Assembly (NCBI GenBank): GCA_964023205.1
Contig: OZ026841.1
Span: forward strand, 30,084,399-30,148,398
From: Lutraria lutraria
Lineage: Eukaryota > Mollusca > Bivalvia > Venerida > Mactridae
DNA: 64,000 nt
Direction: 5' to 3'
The notes beneath the pieces were generated by a model. It was not told where the DNA came from. It saw only the letters and a program-made list of their open reading frames with translations, and did not search any database. The translations under genes were made by a program, and so were the position numbers. Of this stretch, positions 39,329-52,200 are shown piece by piece (position 1 is the first letter of the stretch; each line of letters starts with the position of its first letter).

Positions 39329-40685
39329 GGTTAATTGGAATTTGGTTGAGTAAAGCTGGCATTCAGAATATTATGTTGGATCAAATGCACATAATGGTGA
39401 GTCCAGTTTGCATTATGTTGAGTCAAGTCAGACTAAGATAGAGCCAAGTTTGCATTGTGTTGAGTCAAATTGGCATAAGATTAAGTCAAGTTGACATACA
39501 GTTAAGTCACGTTGGCATTTTGATGTGTCAAACTGGCATTTGGTTGAGTCAAAATGACATAAGGTTGAGTTTACCTGGCATTTGGTTGTGTCAATTTGAC
39601 ATTATGTTTGGTCAAAATAGCATTATGTTTAGTCAATCAATTGTGCATTAAAATGGGTCAAATTAACGTAATGTTGAGTCCAATTGACATATGATTGAGT
39701 TTTTTAGCATTTAATAATTTGGGTCAAAATTTTGTCGAGTCAAGTGTCTCATCGACATTGGATTGAGCCAAATTGGCATTATGATATGCCAAAGTATGAT
39801 ATGTTGAGTGGTATTTTCTTTATGTCAAGTCGGTGTATTTTAATGCTATGTTTCAGTAACGAAACCTTTGGTCAACGATAATGCACTGCTGTGTACCACT
39901 AGTCAACTTAGTCCATGAACCGTAGATAACTACACGTAAGGACAATAGCACGCTAAAATATGTTATATTTTCCGAATATTTTATTACTGAAACACAGCAA
40001 CAAATGACAATGATTTACCAAAAAGTAAAAGCCACTGTACATATCATACGTTTGATATAACTTTATGCAAATTGACTCGATTTATTGCCAACTTGACCCA
40101 ACATGTCATCTTGGCGAAACCTGACATCAACGCGAACCAACATAATGCAAATTTTACCCAACTTCAGACCAAATTGACTCAACATAATGAAAACGGAACT
40201 CTATCTAAATCAAACTTGACCAACTTAATATCAGCTTGACTTAACATAATGCCGATCTGACTCATTCTAATACCAACTTGACCAAACCTTATGTATCAAC
40301 TTGACCCAACATAATGCAAATTTGACCCAACCTAATATTAACTTGTCCCGACATAATAAAAACTGGACTCAACCCAAAGCAAACTTGACCAAACCTGATA
40401 TCAATTTAACCCAATAAAATGCCGCTTTGACTCAACCTAATGATAACTTAAACCAACGTAAGAACAATTTGATTCAACCAAATTGCTTTTCGACCCAACA
40501 GAATGTCAATTTGACTTCACCTTATGCCAGTTTGTCCCAATATAATGCCACCTTGACTCAAACAAATGTCATCTTGACTCAACAAAATAAATATTGGACT
40601 AAACCTAATGCAGACTTGATCCAACATAATGTTAACTTGAATCTACATAACACCAATCTGACTCAACCAAATATACCAACTAACC
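39329..40685. mobile_element. Foldback-like element: inverted arms made of 21-bp minisatellites
   Basis: The left arm (39,329-39,859) is an array of TTGAGTCAAATTGGCATTATG-like units of 21 bp. The right arm (39,983-40,685) is the same array inverted. The arms mirror each other down to unique segments near the centre: TGCTATGTTTCAGTAA (39,844-39,859) against TTACTGAAACACAGCA (39,983 onward), and TATGATATG...GTGG (about 39,797) against its inverse (about 40,024-40,048). The outer ends GGTTAATTGG and CCAACTAACC also mirror. The right arm is about 180 bp longer. Long inverted arms built of short tandem repeats define foldback (FB) transposons. Open frames here arise from the 21-bp period. Confidence 0.75.
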
Positions 40686-42344
40686 CAGCATATCAGTTTC
40701 ACGTTTGGCGTTCCATATTCCTCACATGTGAAATGTTGTTGTGTCGCAATTGTTGTTTTATTGCTAACACAGTTAGTGAGGTAATTTGCAGTAGTCTGCA
40801 TTTTTTATACTTTCTTCTAGCAGAATTGATGCAAACGTTAGAATATTCCATACGCATCGCATAATTCTAATTGATTAACACTGTATACAGACGATTATAT
40901 GCGTTTTCCATTGATATTTCTTCACAGAATTGCCGTTAAAATGAGCCAATCAAATGTTCTTATTTGGCTTTAATATTTGATGGGTTTCATCTTACGCAGC
41001 TTTCATTTATAACTGAGCTACAGACTGACGTTTCTAACCCTTACCAGGGTTTGCATGAAAATGAGACAAAGCCAATAAGTAAAACTGAGGTTTGTGGTGT
41101 TTGGTACCAACAATGTATCACGTTTAAGACATTGATATGAAAATAAATGTACTCATACCTGTCAGCAGACAGGTTTCACGGTCTAGTCGGAGTTTGTTCA
41201 TCTACACGTCCTGTCTTCGATTGACGACACAGCGAGAAAATATATTGAAATCGGCTTGCTCTGAGCGTATTTCACGCTTTCAATAAGACTATGTCGTACG
41301 AATAATTTTTAATCTAGGAAAATGAGAAATAATGTAGGATTTTCTAGACTGCCCGACGGTCATATACAGTCAAGTTACAATAGTCTTGTGTGAAGAAGAT
41401 AACACGGATTTTAATCATGTATATTTCATTCTGAGGGAATGACCCTCAATAGATATGATAAAGGAATGTTGTATTACAGTGTAACTTCTGAAATCCGGAC
41501 CCTCTGAAATCCGGAAACTTCTGAAATCCGGACGATTTTCTTGGTCCCGAAATTTCTCCCTCTATTTCAATGTAAATTAGACTTCTGAATTCTGGAACTT
41601 CTGAATTCTGAATTCCGGACGACATTTTCATAAATTTTGGTTTATGTAAGTGCAATTTTACTTCCAAAATCCGGACAGTGCAAAAAGTGTCAACCTTAAT
41701 TAGTCCTGTGATTATAAACCCTGAGGCAAAATGTCCCCTCTTCCAATTAACATGTTAGACCACAGTTGACTCCAACTGACCAATCACAGAACAGAAAAGG
41801 TGTTTTCTAAAACACATAGATCACAGTTAACCGTTGTAAAAACATTCAGTATTACCTGTGGTCTAAGTCAGATAGATCTCTCGTAACTGTTGACTAGTAA
41901 TAGATACAGTACGAGTTTTTCTTCAAAAGTGTGATTTCTTACATGATTCGCTTAGATAAAACATGCACGAGAAAATCATTTAATTTCACCTTCATCAGGT
42001 GTTTTCTTAATAAAACTGTCCGCCTTCATTTATTAATTTGTAATAGATATATTTATATTCACAGGGTGACCGTAAAGTAGCCATGGTTATATTTTGAGTT
42101 TTTAGACCCGCTTATATAAACCTGATTAAGAAAATAAATATGTATCGAGTTTGCATTTTTTTGTAACATGGTAAAAATATACCGACTTAAATTATACACC
42201 TGCTAAAGCAACTTAACAATTAGTCACGTGCTTAATGTATGAAAGGTCATAATAACAACAACTAATTCGGTAGTTGCTACATCGACTACTGTACAAGTAC
42301 AATAGAATATTGATACGGAAACGCGCGCTTGTACGCGAATTTCT
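40686..42344. other. No gene recognised apart from the CCGGA repeat at 41.48-41.68 kb
   Basis: AT-rich, stops in all frames. Confidence 0.45.
41477..41682. repeat. CCGGA-rich short repeat, possible MITE remnant
   Basis: It starts TACAGTGTAACTTCTG and contains several 15-18-bp units of ACTTCTGAAATCCGGA, ending with AAATCCGGACAGTG. It resembles the interior of 8,727-8,920. The inverted ends are not clean. Confidence 0.4.
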
Positions 42345-42675
42345 CCATTTTCAAACTAAATTGGAAGCAATTTCCACATTTTCAAATTTCTTAAAAAATA
42401 TATTGTAATAAAGCTTGGACACCACAGAATACTTCACGAGGTTATAAAAAAATGTCATTTTAGTAAAAAACAACTTTATGGCCTGTCAAAAACGAGGTTT
42501 AAGAGTATTTTGACAGTTTTCATATAGAATTATGAACGAACGATAGTCACCAACTTCAAACGAAAATGGAAGCAATAAGTTCACATACCACATTAATAAA
42601 AATTATATTGAAATAAAGTGCAGAGAATGAAGATTACTTCACGAGGTTATAAAATTTTCTCATTTAATGTTATAA
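42345..42675. repeat. Direct duplication of about 210 bp, diverged
   Basis: TTCAAACTAAATTGGAAGCA through CTTCACGAGGTTATAAAA occurs at 42,350-42,450 and again at 42,556-42,650, in the same order with moderate divergence. Confidence 0.6.
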
Positions 42676-42879
42676 ACAAGTTATTAGTGTTAAACCATAC
42701 AGCTCCTATATAAATCTATAGTAAAGCAGTTTATCGATAAACGTTATCGGAGTGATCGATAAGACGTTTTCAAGGGAGACAACTTTGCCGATAAGACCGG
42801 CCAAGTTACAGAAATGTTCCGCATGCAACCAATTTGTCCGAGGCGAAGTCGAGGATAAAATGGTTGTTTGTCTAAGGGA

Positions 42880-43020
42880 ACCGTCTTCTTATCGTCTGTA
42901 AGAAGACATTTTTGAAGAAAATACGAGTACGACTTATACTACGATAAAGGATTATGTTCACGTGAAAGTTGAGTTATTGAAAGTGTCTTCTTACAAACGT
43001 TAGAAGGCACTTTTTGAATA
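42880..43020. repeat. Pair of short hairpins
   Basis: GTCTTCTTATCGTCTGTAAG followed by AAGAC forms one hairpin near 42,885-42,910. A related one (GTGTCTTCTTAC...GTTAGAAGGCAC) lies near 42,982-43,013. Both are followed by ATTTTTGAA or TTTTTGAA. Confidence 0.5.
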
Positions 43021-43224
43021 GCTCTGCTGGGGTTATTGTCGTATAATGAAATTAATGGCTCGCAACGCTCGCCTCTAAATTTCAAAGACAACAGTTACTC
43101 GTGATATATCCTATACTTTACCAATCAGAGGAGTTAGTTTATTTTGACATGTGTTAGAATCACAATATGTCATGTGTATCAACATTGGTATTTACTTTTT
43201 TGTCGTAAAACATATATAGTTCAA

Positions 43225-44068
43225 CTTTTAGGTCAGCAATGTTATTGTAAACATAGACGATCTCATTTATACATGTTTAGGTAACACGAATACTGTTGTA
43301 ATTTGCTATAGACCAATTTATGAAGCTTTACAACCACTGTCCTCTGTGGCGCAATTGGTAAAGCACAAAGTTAGTGAATCTTGAGCACTGCGTCTGACGT
43401 AAGACATCATTTTTTATTTTCATTTTTTTTTCATTTTTAATAAAAGTTAACTTTATATATATCGATAAGAAATTATTGTTTATAGTTTTTATATATTTAA
43501 ATTGTTCAGTTAAATTAACAAAAATATAATAACCTCACATGGGTAATTTGGATTTATATATTTCAATTGTGGAGTAATAATATAATAAGAAGAAACCGGT
43601 TCAGGTGTTTAGTATTTTTACATAGTATTTGAAATTACACTTGTATTCGCGATTTTGTCCAATAACATGTATACAAGAAATAAATAAAGAGGAATACACC
43701 AGAGAATAAATGCATTTCTTCTTTCCTTTTCCTCTTTTGAAAACTAATATAAAGGTGCTATTCAGTGGTATACATACATGTAACAAGAACAAAACATAGT
43801 TCAATAAATAGTTTATAAAAATATATGGATATAATAATTTAAAAAGAAAGTGCCATTGATTGAGTCCGAACCACTCACATCTGCTTCATTTTGTAAAACT
43901 GTTATGTATGTACAATGTACATGCCACCTTATCCAATACACCATGACTCTGGTTCAAGTGTATGACACTTTACTACGGGTTTAAAATGATTTGGGCAATC
44001 AATTTGCATGATTACCTTTACAAAGGTTTCGTCCAATATTCGACCTTGACTATAAGAAAATTGAACTA
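43225..44068. repeat. Dispersed composite repeat, copy 2
   Basis: This is a second copy of the repeat at 1,766-2,598, in the same orientation and with the same order of parts. The plus-strand tRNA-like unit is at about 43,335-43,410 and the minus-strand one at about 43,855-43,935. The copies differ by scattered substitutions and small indels and end abruptly at both sides. Confidence 0.75.
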
Positions 44069-44779
44069 TATTTCGTGTATTACTATTTACAAAATTTGTT
44101 AATTGTGAGATAACATCGCTTTGTATAACGTAAGCTGTATTATATCGCATTATATTAATGATGACACGGAACCGACTCAAGTAAAATATTTTACAAATTA
44201 CTGCCATTTCCAGATTCCTGTCACGAAAACAGTCTATTTTCAACCTTTTTATTACTTCTTCAAGCCTTGAATGCTATGAGTAAAGACTATTAAATCAAGT
44301 CGGTTCATTTGGAGATACACGTAGACAATAGATATACTATTCACGACGACAATACAGAACAGGAGTGGTCCCTAACTAAGTAGCTTTATGAACAGACTAC
44401 AAAATATTCAAATACTTGGAATCGACTTAATTCGAAGAAAGTTCTTGAGAAAACATTATAGACAAGATCTAGATTTTTATTAGGGTTTTTCTGGAGTATT
44501 GATCAATACTTTGCAATTCAAATCAGTTCGTTTGGCATTTTTTTCGTAATTGAATAAAATTTGCATTTTTATCACAGTTTGTACGAATGAGAGCGATAAG
44601 ACTTACACACACAAGCAAAACAGCCTATATATGGACAAGAAGTGGGTTTCTTTTTTAAATAAAACAACAATTGAAGTACGATCAACCTTCCAGAAACATA
44701 TACAATAGGACGAAGTAAACACTGATCATTTATTATAATCGTGGACTAAATAAACCTTTAAATAAAGACAACTGTATTG

Positions 44780-45750
44780 CTCGATCATGTGTTTTGAGCC
44801 GTGACAGAAGAATACACTAAATCAATCAACTGGGGGTGTTGATATTCGGAACATAATATGTTTCTGAATATATACTGTTGTATATGCATGTATCGTATTT
44901 GCGATTTAAGTTAATAAACGATATGTTCTGTTAAACAATAAAAGGCATTTACGGAGAGATAAGAATTATTTAGCACAACAGTATTTGTTCGTGTCGCTGG
45001 TATGGCGGGTATTGAACGTAATCTCCAGACATGCCTTCCGTACTATGTACATGTAGTTTCATAGACACTCGATTCCGTGATTTTTATATGTTTACAGACG
45101 TTATTTTTCAATCTCATTCATCAAAAAAAGCAAATCTAGTGTCGAAAGAAAAATCTTCATTTTTTCCCTTAATGGGTGTATAAAAACACCAAGGTAGTTC
45201 AGTCGCCCTTTTTTCGATTGACGGTAGTGACGAAAATAACCGTGGGTCCCGGCTTTCCTTCTAATCTACACGTGCTTTCCGGGAACCTTGCTTTCGTTGT
45301 AGTGTGCCCCAACTTTAAACATTTTGACAGCTTTTAGAAGGAAAGCCAGACAGTTTCGCAGCTGTTTTAATCTTTTAATGGCCTTATACTTGAGATTGAC
45401 GCATTAAAAGCATATTTGTTTGAAATGATAATTGAACCGTATTCGTAACTTCCCATAGCCAGCGTTCGTACATGCGTCTCCCGTGCGTTGTTAAAAGCTC
45501 GACCATGTGTTTTGAGCCGTGACGAAGTTATACGGAATAATTCACTACGTCAAATAGGGGATATGGCTATTCGGAACAAGTTTCAAAGTTTATTTGGAAT
45601 AAAACAAATCTGGTATTGAGAATCAGATCATGCATGTTGTTTCATACAGATTACGTGCCATATAACACCGCGCCAGCGACACTTACAAAGAACGTTGTGT
45701 TAAATTATACTTTATCTAAATTATCCGTAAATGCCTTTTATTCAATAATA
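44780..45750. repeat. Region with one direct and one inverted duplicated block
   Basis: CATGTGTTTTGAGCCGTGAC occurs at about 44,786 and again at about 45,502 (direct). AATAAAAGGCATTTACGGA...GTGTCGCTGG at 44,938-45,003 recurs inverted at about 45,670-45,745. No transposase or other ORF is seen. Confidence 0.5.
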
Positions 45751-48700
45751 TAACTGATAATAAACACCTCGTCTTATACACCAATAAATACGTGTAGTAT
45801 CGTTTATCATAGTAAAACGGTTTTTGGTCTGTCAATTTTCATAGAACTAGATATATGGTAAGCCGGAATGAATCCTGATTATAATACAGGATCTAATTAA
45901 ACCGCCACAACTAAGTAATCCTGTTATATGACCAGGTATCAATCTTGTTGATTCCATTATATTATCTATTTCACAAAGGACTCGAATTCCTTCAAAATAA
46001 GTGTTTTCTTCGTGCTAAGGGTCATCAAAAATGCTTATTAAGGACGCTATAAAATATTGAGTGTTTCACCTAATAGGTTTATATTTTATGGCCATACATT
46101 GTGTTAGGTTATAAATTGCTCTGTGATGTCATTTATGGCGTCAGAACGTATTTAGTAACCTTCATAATGGAAGCAACAACTACTTATGCTCATATCAAAT
46201 GTCACTGAATATTAATTAGTACTGGTCATTGTCCACGTCATTTAATGAAACAAAAACACATTTTATGATTCGATCAAATTACTCGAAAGCTGCTAAACCA
46301 CAATACAAGACAACTTCACAAATGATAAAGATCCCCTTATTATATAACCACCACTTAATTTCAAGAGTGTTGCTCTATTTCAATTCGATGAGAAATCAGA
46401 CTACTTATATATATACATATATTTATTTTGTTGAATACATAACCGATTTATTTTAGTCTAAAAGATTCTCAATCTGATCCAAATCATATCTTCAAACCCG
46501 CTACGCTATGAGGTTAGGGAGATCGAGTACTTTAATCAGATTGAACGATTATCTCATTAATATTATTTTTCACAATGCTAGGGGAAGCATAAACTGTCCA
46601 TGTTAACATTATTTTCTATCATACAAGAAAGCTTTAATGCATTCTTCAAATGAAATTGAATGTATATAACTAGTATTCCCATGAACTGTTTTGTATAGCT
46701 TTCTTGTAGAATGCTAGCCAAATATCCATCTAAGAAGTAGGGGAAACAACTCCTCCAGTACTGCAGTTTGGGACGATTTATACTTCTTGATTAATGAGTG
46801 ATAATCTTTTCCAACATGTTATGAGTCAAAGTGGAATTTTGGCATTTATTCACCAGCTCAAAATGAAAAGGTACTGATATCCAGAACATACGGGTCTGAC
46901 TTCCTGTAGACATCTGTAATACTTCAAAATTTCTTAATTTCCCCTACTATGGTTCAAACTTTAGAAAAAGGACTTTTCATCCACGCTGTGTACGGAGGAA
47001 CAGGTCAGCACACGTGACCGAGAAGTATAATTATAGTCAGCTGTCCAGAAATCATTATAAAATAATTTGGTGCACTGTGTAGGAAAAAAGTAAAAATAAG
47101 ACAAAAAACAATTACTTAAGAGTATAACAATCATTTTAATACATAATTTTATTTCATATATTATAAAGTGATACTATTCACTGTACAGGTCATAAAGAGA
47201 AGAAACATATTAAAGTATTAGCACTTAAATAGTAATATAATTACCATATTGCCATCTATCATACTTATTAATTAATCACTCTAAAATCCACAGCAGAGCA
47301 AAAACAAACATGTAATCTAACAAAAGGTCCCCCTAATATACTGAGTCAAACATTTAAATCTCACCTTCCGGTTTCCATTTAGATTTCCTGTAAGAGACCA
47401 TACCTTGATTGGCTGAGGATTTGCATGCTCATTTAAAGAGTACTCAAAGTAAATGTTGGATTATATATATTACAGTCCACCTGCTTATCAACTATGTGCA
47501 TTCAATGATGTTCTTTAGTGCTTTACAATACAAAGTGAATGTTGTGAAATTTGACACAATGTACGTTCTTAATCAATCATATTCACCTTCAATCTATTTT
47601 TGTCATGCATAAGATAACTTATTGAACAATTAGTACTACAATAATGTACATCTAATACTCAATAGTCATCAGAAGCATTAATGTGAAAAATACAAAGAAG
47701 CATATTGCATGTTCAGAGCCCAATAACTCAAAATAAGAATTAAATTTACATGTACTTGTTTTTACATCAAAATAGAAAAAAAATACCCTTGAAGATTCAC
47801 CTAAATATGAGTGTACATTAGAACAAACTTGCTGATTCAACAATATGACTTAAAACTGTTCATACTTATGTAGTCATTAGAACATTTAAGATTAAGCACT
47901 TCAAATAAGACACTGAAAAATAAGACAGAAAGTGAAAGAGTACAAACAGGCCAACAGTCCTTGGCTTGAAATAACTCTAATTTGTATATGTATGTCTGCA
48001 AGCATGATCTAATGTATATTAAGCACAGCAACTGATAAATAACACATATTAATATCATCTTAAAGGATTACATATATATTGCTACGGAAACAGAAAAAAA
48101 ATAGTTTTTCAAATGGTGAGCAATCATAATATACATGAGCTACTACAGTTATCCAGATTTCAACAACATTTTTAATAGCTAAATGTATAATACTTGTCAC
48201 TTATGCATTCACATAAGTAAACAATAAAAAACAATATTTTCAGTGGAATATGCATAAAAAGCTTCACATCCCCTTTCTGTTACTCTTCACTTTGAAAACA
48301 GTGATGAAATGCACCATAAATTTGCATATCGGAATTTTCTTCCTACTCAAAACGGAAATCAATGAATGAGAACAAATTGAACATTATTGATATATATATA
48401 ACCATCTTAACTCCGACAATTACATGCCACATTCATATACAAGGCACGTGAACTTTTGGTTAACAGAAAAATATACTAGCAAATAAACTAACAAAACAAC
48501 TAAAGAAATAAAAAAAAAATGCAAAAGATGAAAAATTTTAGTAAACTGAAAAAAAATCAAAAACCTAACCTACAGTGAATTTATAAAATTGCTTCAGATT
48601 AATCAGTAAATAGATCAATAATTAATTGAAAACTTCAGTTACCAGGTACCTTTCCCAAGATGAGGAAAAAATCCCTGACCTTCCAAATTCTTAACAGTAA

Positions 48701-48915
48701 CATAGCAATGTCATCTGTTTATAAAAGCATATGCAAATATAGTGCATTATTGTATATACTATCAAATACAATTAATAAGAACATGGAACTTAAAGGTGAT
48801 GATAAGTTGCAACATGTCAATCCACTTGAACAGAAAGATCCTTTGAGACCTAAGTATTCTTATACAATACTTCATAGACAAGTTAACAATAAAAAAATCA
48901 ATTAAATCACTATGT
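45751..48915. other. No gene recognised; may include a long 3' untranslated region
   Basis: The part from about 47,100 to 48,900 is AT-rich with several minus-strand AATAAA motifs and could belong to a longer WDR1-like 3' end. A weak inverted repeat lies at about 46,622-46,715 (ACAAGAAAGCTTT against AGCTTTCTTGT). Nothing else is seen. Confidence 0.4.
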
Positions 48916-48921
48916 TTTATT
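48916..48921 (-). terminator. Candidate poly(A) signal AATAAA for the WDR1-like gene
   Basis: AATAAA lies on the minus strand about 200 nt beyond the stop codon. Between them is a run of about 26 T on the minus strand (49,038-49,063). Other AATAAA copies exist further downstream, for example near 47,150, and the tract is AT-rich, so this is only the nearest candidate. Confidence 0.35.
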
Positions 48922-49037
48922 ACAATCAATCTAAAGTTTAAACAACTTATCATGCCAACTAAGTGTTTATATCAAATGATTCTGCACAGATCTACCCAAG
49001 CAGTTAACAATCTACTACTGTCATTGAGCGCTAAGTC

Positions 49038-49063
49038 TCAAAAAAAAAAAAAAAAAAAAAAAA
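49038..49063. repeat. Poly(A) homopolymer on the plus strand
   Basis: This A-run of about 26 lies about 55 nt beyond the WDR1-like stop, in what is probably its 3' untranslated region, where it reads as T. Confidence 0.85.
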
Positions 49064-49117
49064 TATTCATTAATAGATATATAATGAAGTTATAATGTTT
49101 TACGTTAAATATTCCAA

Positions 49118-49251
49118 TCATTTTGTTTGTTGTTGGCCAATCGAAGGCCATTTAATTTCCCATTGTTTTATGCAGCAATCATCACTAGAAGACACAAGAA
49201 TGTTGTCAGAAAGCCACGTCAAACATTCGACACGGCATTTCTTGTGAGCTT
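49118..49251 (-). CDS. WDR1: WDR1-like terminal exon with stop codon
   Basis: The acceptor is TTTTTCAG. The exon encodes EAHKKCRVECLTWLSDN, then SSDDCCIKQWEIKW and the tail PSIGQQQTK before TGA (49,120-49,118). Relatives end right after the KxWTI or KFWNV strand, so the ten-residue tail is extra. Confidence 0.94.
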
Positions 49252-52200
49252 CTGAAAAATGTAAAAAATAAAATTTATTTTTCCACAGTTAGACCACCAT
49301 CAATGCCTCCGCCAAGAAATTAAAAGTTTTAGGGCAGGTTGAATGACTACATGTATATACCTACCAGACAGATTTATCACTCAAAGTAGATTTGATTTTT
49401 TAATGCAAGTTTCACACATCATCCATGTCTGTCTTGTTTTACAAATATATTCCAAAGACATCACTAGAAATCCTTGATATTGGAGTTTGGTCACAAAACT
49501 CAGAATAATAATATCATAACTAAGACATATAAATAATGAATTCTTCAAACATTAATTATCAATTTTACTTAAGGAACACATTGTTTATATTTCATCCATC
49601 ATATTTTTTCTTCATACTATATAGCCAAAACCTGGACAGCAGAATTGGCTAGAAGCCAGAATATTGTTTGCCAACAAAGTTTTTCATTGATATTTCAGTT
49701 ATATACAAAGGTCTGTTCACCTAATCAGTTAACCAGGACTTTAACCAGTACAAACTTAATCTTTCACATGGAGCCATCAACTTTTCCGCCTATGGAGGAA
49801 AATCGACGTCTGTGTCAATATTTTGTAGAGGGGAATGACATACTGAGACTTGAATTCAGACCCGGAACATCAGATTACAAATTCAGCACATGAATCACAG
49901 CCTTAGAATTTGCAAACAGCTGTAGTAAGCCGATTACAAATCAAAAGTAACAGGCACTTAGAGAATACATGAACTGAATTTAAACCTTAACTTCTAGTTA
50001 AGACAAGAACCAACTACATAAAAAAGAGTGCCGCAAGCTGTGCCAACACTCATCTGTTCACTGCCTCAATGAGATCTATCCACGTACAAAGTTTCATGTT
50101 ACTACCTCTAATAGTTTCTCAGTTAGCTACACTAAAGTTTTCGAATAGATGCAGATGACACAGTGATCCCAATAACTCGACTTTTTTGTCGAAAACAGCT
50201 GGGTTAAAAGTGCCCTAAATCTTACCTCTTATAACATGGTCAATATTTTTGCTCATCCCGGTTTCTAAGTTCCATATAACGATAGAGCCATCTAAACTAC
50301 CAGTAGCGAAATGTTTGGAATCAGGTGCCCAAGCTAAACTGAAAATCTTCCCGGTTTGTTTTGTGGTTTTGTACTTTTCCTGTGAATATAGACCAGCGTG
50401 TTTTCTTACAACTAATAGCAGAAATTGAACTAGACCTATATTTTATCATTAGACACCTTCATGTAAAATATAAAACCAATCCATGAAATATTTCTTCAGT
50501 AATCGCTCGTAAACCAAATTTGGATGGAAGGATGGACAGGGCCCATCTCCCATTTAGAATGGTGGGGGCAATAAAAAGGCATCAGATAAAAAAATTTACA
50601 AGATGTTGCTAAAGAAATGTATAAAGCAAATATTGTTTTAAAGTAAACAAAATATATTTCTTATACTTCATTATCATTTTGTCTACTGTTCTGTATAAAT
50701 AAATTCAAAAAGCTAATGAGCTTTTAAGTAGAGCATGAATATCTTGTTTACGGAATTATTTTTTTCTTATTTTAAAACATAATACATAATAAAGCTTAAG
50801 TTTGTAAAATGGCCAATTCTAATCTTTAACTACTTCTTCAGGGATTGGATCCCAGATTTTGAATTTACAGTGAAATCACATTTTATCATACACTTACTTT
50901 AAGAGCTAAAATACAAAGTAAAAATTTGGAATAAAAAACTTTCAGTTTTGCAAAATAAAAATTTACCTCGTAGCCATCCTCCACATCATGAAGAAAAGTA
51001 AATCTTCTGCTACCAGTCGTCACGACAAGTTTGGAATCATCAGGAGAGAAAGATATATTCGTGACATCATCACCTACTTTCAGCGAATGTTTACCAACCA
51101 AATCAGTCCCTTGTAATTCGAAAATGTGAACATCCTAAAAAAAAAAAATTGTAAAATTTATATTTAGTTTATTCAGCAATAGTTCTCAGTAATTGGGATG
51201 ATACAATTTATGTCTTACCAAGAATTCTTTCATAAATGAAAATCATGGTAAAATTTCATGGTAAGATTTCATATCTGGTAATACATATTCCATCTTCCAA
51301 TACTCCTGAAATCAAAGTTCTATAAGTACTCATGGAAACTGAACTTACATAGACTTGCACTGCAACATGAAATATCAACTAGTTCAAGAATTACATGGCA
51401 TAGTAATTACGTCTCCTTAAATTTCATATGCACCAAGCAAGAGACAGCTATAGATTTCCAAAACCTAATATCAGTTTTTGAAGGATAAGATACATATCAA
51501 CAACATGATTTCATTAACTATACTGGAAGGGCAAATGGTAACCAATCATCCTTCATTCTGTACCAGAATGAACCTGCTTCTCTGCAAATAACAGTCAATC
51601 TCTTCAGATGAATTGATAAAATTAGCAGGATAGGATAAATGACTTCCTGCAGCATGTCTCCAGCCCAATCATCCCATCATCTGTTCTTAAGAACGAAAGT
51701 ATGCAGACCTAGCATTCACCTATCAAAACAGCCCTTTTTTATTGTTTTTGGGAACAGGTATCAGGTCCATTTGATGGGGGAAATTGGCAAAGTGAAAAAG
51801 ATCAAATTAGGTAATTTTTAAACACAAGCATACTTTCTTTAGATAGCATCTCGAAAAAAAAAATTTAAGTTATAGGGAAATTTGTTTCTCAGTGGGGAAA
51901 AATGTATACTTTTTTTATTTGAAGAACAGGCTGAATACCTGACCCCAAAATTGCATACAAAACGGCTTGCAAGATGTGCAGGCAAAAAAGAGAAAAAAAT
52001 ATCTTACGTTCACACCACCGAAGGCCACCATCTTCCCACTTGATTGAACAGATACACATTTAGGTTCCCATTTTACTCCTTCTATAAAAACTATGTTACC
52101 TTCTTCAATGACTACAATCTGAAAATATTTTTCATATACGAAAGTCATAATACGGTCAAATTTCACATCATGATCACATTCAGATTACTGTATTCTCATT

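Noticed and set aside
39457..40864. Heptad-repeat open frames on the plus strand
   Set aside because: By-products of a 21-bp non-coding tandem unit. The two frames are translations of opposite orientations of the same unit.
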